The notes beneath the pieces were generated by a model, which was not told where the DNA came from, searched no databases, and worked only from the letters and a program-made list of their open reading frames with translations. From the NCBI RefSeq assembly GCF_049701115.1, contig NZ_JBNATX010000049.1:1-9424 (forward strand): 9,424 bases of DNA. The letters are read 5' to 3'. The position numbers were made by a program, and so were the translations under genes. Positions 6,909-9,424 of this stretch are shown here, one piece after another. Source of the stretch: Thermoanaerobacter sp049701115 (lineage in GTDB: Bacteria > Bacillota > Thermoanaerobacteria > Thermoanaerobacterales > Thermoanaerobacteraceae). Numbering within the stretch: the stretch's first letter is position 1; each line of letters opens with the position of its first letter.

Positions 6909-6941
6909 GGGCAGAAAATAAATTTAACGCTTTTTATTTAC

Positions 6942-6970
6942 TTGTATGGATTTGACATTATTGATATAAT
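6942..6970 (+). promoter_or_regulatory. Extended -10 promoter of the five-gene operon
   Basis: TTGTAT (6942-6947), a 17-base spacer and TATAAT (6965-6970) preceded by TG one base upstream (6962-6963) make an extended -10 promoter. The predicted start near 6977 leaves only about 12 bases before the ATG at 6989, so the ribosome site AGAGGTG (6976-6982) would lie at the very 5' end of the mRNA. A TTGACA at 6952-6957 is too close (7 bases) to pair with this -10. Confidence 0.65.
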
Positions 6971-6975
6971 TAATG

Positions 6976-6982
6976 AGAGGTG
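6976..6982 (+). promoter_or_regulatory. Ribosome binding site that fixes the start at 6989
   Basis: AGAGGTG lies six to eight bases before the ATG at 6989. The in-frame GTG at 6980 is part of this site, so a start there is unlikely. Confidence 0.75.
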
Positions 6983-6988
6983 ACGGGG

Positions 6989-7495
6989 ATGGATATATTT
7001 ATTGAAAAGCTTGTTAAAAAGCAAAAAACTTCTCAAGATGTCTTTTTTACAATAGGAATAATAGTTGGAACGTTGATATTAGTGTTTGGGATTATACCAT
7101 TAATCCCTTTTCTTAGGAGCTTTTGGCTTTTTTTTGCAGTACTGTTTGGGTACTTGGCCTATTACTTGATTCGGTCTCGCAATATTGAATTTGAATACGC
7201 ACTTACAAATAGCGAATTGGACGTAGATAAGATAATAGATCAGAAGAGAAGAAAGCATCTTTTGACTGTAGATTGCAAAAATTTTGAGGTCATGGCGAGA
7301 GTTAATAGCGATAAATTTACTGAAGATATAAAAAGCATTAAAAATAGAATTGAAGCAGTAAGCTCTATGTCTTCTCCAGATGTTTATTTCGCAGTGTTTG
7401 AAAATGGCGGTGTCAAGACTTTGCTGTTTTTTGAGCCCAATGAAAAAATGTTAGAGGTGATAGGAAGGTATATACCTAGAAGGCTTTTTAAATAG
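6989..7495 (+). CDS. Two-TM membrane protein, probably DUF6106 family
   Basis: A 168-aa protein with a short N-terminal cytosolic segment, a membrane hairpin (TM about 18-38 and 44-62 joined by a short turn) and a cytosolic C-terminal domain of about 105 residues that looks alpha/beta. The segment after TM2, IEFEYALTNSELDVDKII (66-83), followed by a basic patch QKRRKH, resembles a clostridial family I recall as DUF6106; function unknown. No catalytic motif is evident. The start at 6989 is chosen because the upstream GTG is inside the ribosome site. It is the first gene of the operon, 19 bases before the nucleotidyltransferase gene. Confidence 0.7.
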   Translation: MDIFIEKLVKKQKTSQDVFFTIGIIVGTLILVFGIIPLIPFLRSFWLFFAVLFGYLAYYLIRSRNIEFEYALTNSELDVDKIIDQKRRKHLLTVDCKNFEVMARVNSDKFTEDIKSIKNRIEAVSSMSSPDVYFAVFENGGVKTLLFFEPNEKMLEVIGRYIPRRLFK

Positions 7496-7514
7496 AGAGC
7501 TGAGAGGTTTTAAG

Positions 7515-7871
7515 ATGAATAAAAAATATGTCTTGTCAAAAGTAAGTGAAAAAACCGGGCTATCTGTATCTCTTCTTGGTGAGATAATAAAAGTGTTGAG
7601 CAAGTATAAAAGCGTTGAAAAGGCAGTAATTTTTGGGTCTAGAGGCAGAGGGGATTTTAAGAGGACTTCCGATATTGACATATGTGTGTTTGGGGAAAGA
7701 ATAACGCATACAGAATTAAATCTTTTGCAGTTTGATTTAGAAGGATTGAATACCCCCTTGAGTTTTGATGTGGTGCATTTTGATACTCTTTGCAGGAAAG
7801 AATCTAGAGAAAGTATTTTAAAAGATGGAGTAGAGATATATGACAGAAGAAAAATTGTTACAGAGATTTAA
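7515..7871 (+). CDS. MNT-domain nucleotidyltransferase (antitoxin-type, HEPN partner)
   Basis: A minimal nucleotidyltransferase of 118 aa. The active-site signature is complete: G41-S42, ten residues, then D53-I-D55 (GSX10DXD), with D85 in SFDVVHFD as the likely third metal ligand. An N-terminal helical segment (1-35) precedes the domain. Proteins of this kind occur beside HEPN proteins; in the characterised MntA-HepT system MntA is the antitoxin and adenylylates a tyrosine of the HEPN toxin. The start follows GAGAGG (7502-7507) by seven bases. The HEPN gene begins 32 bases before this gene ends, in another frame, which implies coupled translation. The enzyme looks intact although its partner appears degraded. 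Confidence 0.87.
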   Translation: MNKKYVLSKVSEKTGLSVSLLGEIIKVLSKYKSVEKAVIFGSRGRGDFKRTSDIDICVFGERITHTELNLLQFDLEGLNTPLSFDVVHFDTLCRKESRESILKDGVEIYDRRKIVTEI

Positions 7872-8169
7872 AGATTTTGAAAATGCTTTAATGCGATTAA
7901 AAGAAGCTCTGGCAATAGAAGTGACAAACGAAATAATTATAGATGGGGTAATACAGAGGTTTGAGTTTACTTTTGAACTGGCATGGAAGATTATGAAAAA
8001 TTATCTTGCTTATGAAGGGATTGAAGTAAATAGCCCAAGAAGTGCAATTAAAGCCGCTTATAGTGCAGGTTTAATACAGGATGGAGAAATGTGGATAGAT
8101 ATGCTTATGGACAGGAATAGGACTACATATATTTACAATAGCAAAATGGCTTTGGAAATTAAAACATAA
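7840..8169 (+). CDS. HEPN protein, HI0074/TIGR01987-like, frameshift-truncated
   Basis: A helical HEPN-fold partner of the upstream nucleotidyltransferase (HI0073/HI0074-type pair). The family core is recognisable: QRFEFTFELAWKIMKNYL (44-61) and AIKAAYSAGLIQDGEMWIDM (69-88), then DRNRTTYIYN (91-100). The last element corresponds to the HEPN RX4HXY motif, but the His is Tyr97 (codon TAT, 8128-8130, one transition away from CAT); R92 and Y99 are kept. The protein stops at 109 aa, whereas family members usually run to about 130-140. The missing tail is encoded in another frame at 8166-8243. The start ATG overlaps the nucleotidyltransferase gene by 32 bases, with GGAG (7827-7830) nine bases upstream. 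It is likely a non-RNase or decayed HEPN, unless the frameshift is a sequence error and the Tyr is tolerated. Confidence 0.8.
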   Translation: MTEEKLLQRFKDFENALMRLKEALAIEVTNEIIIDGVIQRFEFTFELAWKIMKNYLAYEGIEVNSPRSAIKAAYSAGLIQDGEMWIDMLMDRNRTTYIYNSKMALEIKT

Positions 8170-8243
8170 AGAGAAGATATGTCAGCTGTTTTGAAGAGTT
8201 AAGTGAAAAGATAAGAGTAAATATAGAAAACATTAAGGGATAA
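8166..8243 (+). pseudogene. Out-of-frame C-terminal tail of the HEPN gene
   Basis: Read from ATA at 8166, this stretch encodes 25 residues (IKRRYVSCFEELSEKIRVNI, then ENIKG) ending in TAA at 8241-8243. It is amphipathic and helical, as expected for the last HEPN helix. Adding one A to the AAAA run at 8161-8164 would join it seamlessly to ALEI at the end of the upstream frame (giving ALEIKNIKRRYV) and yield a protein of about 134 aa, the normal family length. Confidence 0.75.
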
Positions 8244-8261
8244 TTAAAAAGAGGGGAATTA

Positions 8262-8570
8262 GTGGTGAATGAGAGCAAAGAGGAATTTGAGAAGGAATTA
8301 AAAGAGTTAGAAGAATGGCAAGAAAATCAGTATAATCCAGGTTATTATATAGGCAGTGGTCGTGTACCGAGGCCTTTAAAAGGATTAAAAAAGAGGCCAA
8401 TCTTTTTGATGGTAATTGCTCTTTCCATGATTCTGCCTTTAATTGGTATTTTATTTTCAAAAATTTCCACTGAAGACCTTATAGCTTTTGTATTCCCGGC
8501 TTTTATAGGTGTTATTTTGTTTTACGCTGCAATAAGAGAAATGTTTGAAAAGAGGAAATTCAGAAAATGA
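8262..8570 (+). CDS. Small two-TM membrane protein, unknown function
   Basis: A 102-aa protein of no function known to me. It has an acidic, probably helical N-terminus (residues 4-21, mostly E/K), a conserved-looking linker YNPGYYIGSGRVPRPLKG (24-41), two membrane helices (about 47-66 and 72-91) and a basic tail (KRKFRK), so both termini are probably cytosolic. It starts at GTG: GAGG (8251-8254) is seven bases from the GTG at 8262, and a second GTG at 8265 is possible. It lies 18 bases after the HEPN tail and 15 bases before the HAD gene, within the same operon. Confidence 0.7.
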   Translation: MVNESKEEFEKELKELEEWQENQYNPGYYIGSGRVPRPLKGLKKRPIFLMVIALSMILPLIGILFSKISTEDLIAFVFPAFIGVILFYAAIREMFEKRKFRK

Positions 8571-8585
8571 GGAGTTGATGAAATA

Positions 8586-9269
8586 ATGATCAAAGCAGTT
8601 ATTTTTGACATGGATGGAGTAATGATTGACAGTGAACCTGTGCATCTGCGACTTGAGAGAGAGTTATTTAAAGAACTGGGAGTTTATATAACTGAAGAAG
8701 AACACATGACATTTGTAGGAAGTTCTTCTTATTACATGTGGGGAAAAATTAAAGAGCGGTTTAATTTAAAAGAAAGTGTAGAAGAGCTGGTAAGAAGAGA
8801 CAGAAAAAGGTATTTAGACCACGTCTTGAGCACTGGAGAAATTATTCCTGTGCCAGGAATACAGGAATTGGTTAAGAAGCTTTTTGAAAGGGAATACAAA
8901 CTGGCAGTGGCTTCTTCTTCGCCAATAGATGTGATAGAATTGGTGGTTCAAAAATTAAACTTAAAGAACTTTTTTGATATGTTAGTTTCTGGAGATTATG
9001 TAAAAAGAAGCAAGCCGTATCCAGACATATTTTTATATACGGCTGAAAAGTTAAGAGTCAAGCCTGAAGAATGTGTCGTAATAGAGGATTCTTACAATGG
9101 TGTTCATGCAGCTAAAAGCGCTGGAATGAAAGTTATAGGATTTGTAAACCCCAATTCTGGGAATCAGGACTTATCAGAAGCAGATTTTATAGTTGATTCT
9201 TTAGGAGATACTGTGTTGAAGATTATAGATGAATTGAGCAGTAAAGAAGATGTAAAGTCAATAAAGTAA
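8586..9269 (+). CDS. HAD-IA hydrolase, beta-phosphoglucomutase-like
   Basis: A 227-aa HAD-superfamily enzyme with an alpha-helical cap between motifs I and II (subfamily IA). Motif I is FDMDGVMIDSEP (7-18) with nucleophile D8 and acid/base D10; motif II is VASSSP (108-113) with S110/S111; motif III is K143 in KRSKPYPDIF; motif IV is VIEDSYNGVHAA (165-176) with E167/D168. The DMDGVxxDSEP opening and EDSxxGVxAA fit the beta-phosphoglucomutase/PGMB-like and small sugar-phosphate phosphatase group, acting in the cytosol; the exact substrate cannot be read. An in-frame stop at 8583-8585 fixes the ATG at 8586 as the first possible ATG. GAGGAG (8569-8574) overlaps the upstream stop codon, with a long 11-base spacing. 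It is the last gene of the operon. Confidence 0.88.
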   Translation: MIKAVIFDMDGVMIDSEPVHLRLERELFKELGVYITEEEHMTFVGSSSYYMWGKIKERFNLKESVEELVRRDRKRYLDHVLSTGEIIPVPGIQELVKKLFEREYKLAVASSSPIDVIELVVQKLNLKNFFDMLVSGDYVKRSKPYPDIFLYTAEKLRVKPEECVVIEDSYNGVHAAKSAGMKVIGFVNPNSGNQDLSEADFIVDSLGDTVLKIIDELSSKEDVKSIK

Positions 9270-9287
9270 ACAAAAACTCTTTATTTT
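9260..9287 (+). terminator. Weak candidate terminator after the HAD gene
   Basis: AATAAAG (9260-9266) can pair with CTTTATT (9279-9285) across a 12-base loop, with T continuing to 9287. The stem has a single G-C pair, so this is a poor terminator and transcription may run into the repeat. Confidence 0.25.
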
Positions 9288-9315
9288 AAGCTCTTATTTT
9301 TCAGTGGAAGCTTAC

Positions 9316-9417
9316 AGTTTGTTGACAAAGTGCTTCTTATTTAAGTGGCATTTTGTGTTAATGCTTGTAAGTTGCAAAGCGACTAAACTAAGGCTCACTT
9401 TTCGGGCTCCGGCGGGG
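9316..9417 (-). repeat. Right copy of the flanking inverted repeat
   Basis: The reverse complement of this stretch matches the left end in ordered blocks: TGTTGACAAA (9320-9329), the 16-base exact AAGTGGCATTTTGTGT (9343-9358), AATGC (9360-9364), CAAAGCG (9375-9381) and ACTAAACT (9382-9389). The GCATT/AATGC hairpin (9348-9352 with 9360-9364) is kept with a 7-base loop although its total length differs from the left copy. Unlike the left copy it carries no terminator next to TGTTGACAAA. Nearby, CCGGC (9409-9413) and GCCGG (9419-9423) form a GC-rich hairpin at the very end. No coding frame is seen in 9270-9424. Confidence 0.7.
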
Positions 9418-9424
9418 TGCCGGC

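Noticed and set aside
6952..6957. Perfect TTGACA as a -35 box
   Set aside because: It is only 7 bases from the TATAAT at 6965; no -10 lies 16-18 bases downstream.
6980..6988. GTG at 6980 as the start of the two-TM protein
   Set aside because: It is part of the AGAGGTG ribosome site serving ATG 6989 and would sit almost at the predicted mRNA 5' end.
8158..8172. Programmed ribosomal frameshifting in the HEPN gene
   Set aside because: There is no X-XXY-YYZ slippery heptamer and no clear stimulatory structure; a missing A in the AAAA run explains it more simply.
1..9424. CRISPR array, tRNA, rRNA, riboswitch or insertion sequence with transposase
   Set aside because: I saw no regularly spaced repeats, cloverleaf, T-box or known riboswitch consensus, and no transposase or recombinase frame. 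The end repeats are noncoding and occur once at each end.

Overview
The window is AT-rich DNA with strong purine-rich ribosome sites, Lys/Glu/Ile-heavy proteins and short intergenic gaps. Gene content (a compact FtsH, a 2-hydroxyacyl-CoA dehydratase activase, an FtsA-like actin with a long C-terminal extension, a Lit/DUF1461 membrane enzyme) points to an anaerobic, probably thermophilic clostridial Firmicute. Thermoanaerobacter/Caldanaerobacter is my best guess, from gene content and recalled sequence flavour, not from a search.

Layout. (1) Positions 1-135 hold a GC-rich intergenic repeat ending in a probable terminator. A diverged inverted copy lies at about 9316-9417, so the nine genes sit between two facing copies of one element. 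(2) A promoter at 138-166 drives a two-gene operon: a 499-aa helical, coiled-coil-like protein of unknown function, and a 4-TM protein recognised as the lipoprotein intramolecular transacylase Lit. It ends in a clean intrinsic terminator at 2381-2408. (3) On the minus strand, convergent to lit, is a shortened FtsH protease that has lost most of its extracytoplasmic domain. (4) Divergent from ftsH is a stand-alone acyl-CoA dehydratase activase with an intact Fe-S cysteine pair plus a four-cysteine tail. (5) Convergent to it, sharing one hairpin that contains both stop codons, is an FtsA-like actin-family protein fused to a repetitive beta-rich C-terminal region. (6) From an extended -10 promoter at 6942-6970 runs a five-gene plus-strand operon: a two-TM protein (probably DUF6106), an MNT nucleotidyltransferase, an HI0074-type HEPN partner, a small two-TM protein and a HAD-IA phosphatase/phosphomutase.

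Functional reading. Genes 1-2 probably act at the cell envelope in lipoprotein maturation. FtsH is membrane quality control. The activase would energise an electron-transfer dehydratase or double-cubane protein encoded elsewhere. The FtsA-like protein is a candidate cytoskeletal or envelope factor. The MNT/HEPN pair is a toxin-antitoxin-type module whose HEPN half looks degraded: the His of the RX4HXY motif is Tyr, and a one-base frameshift cuts off its last helix. Best leads are the FtsA fusion architecture, the degraded HEPN partner, the flanking inverted repeat, and the Lit operon with its uncharacterised helical partner.
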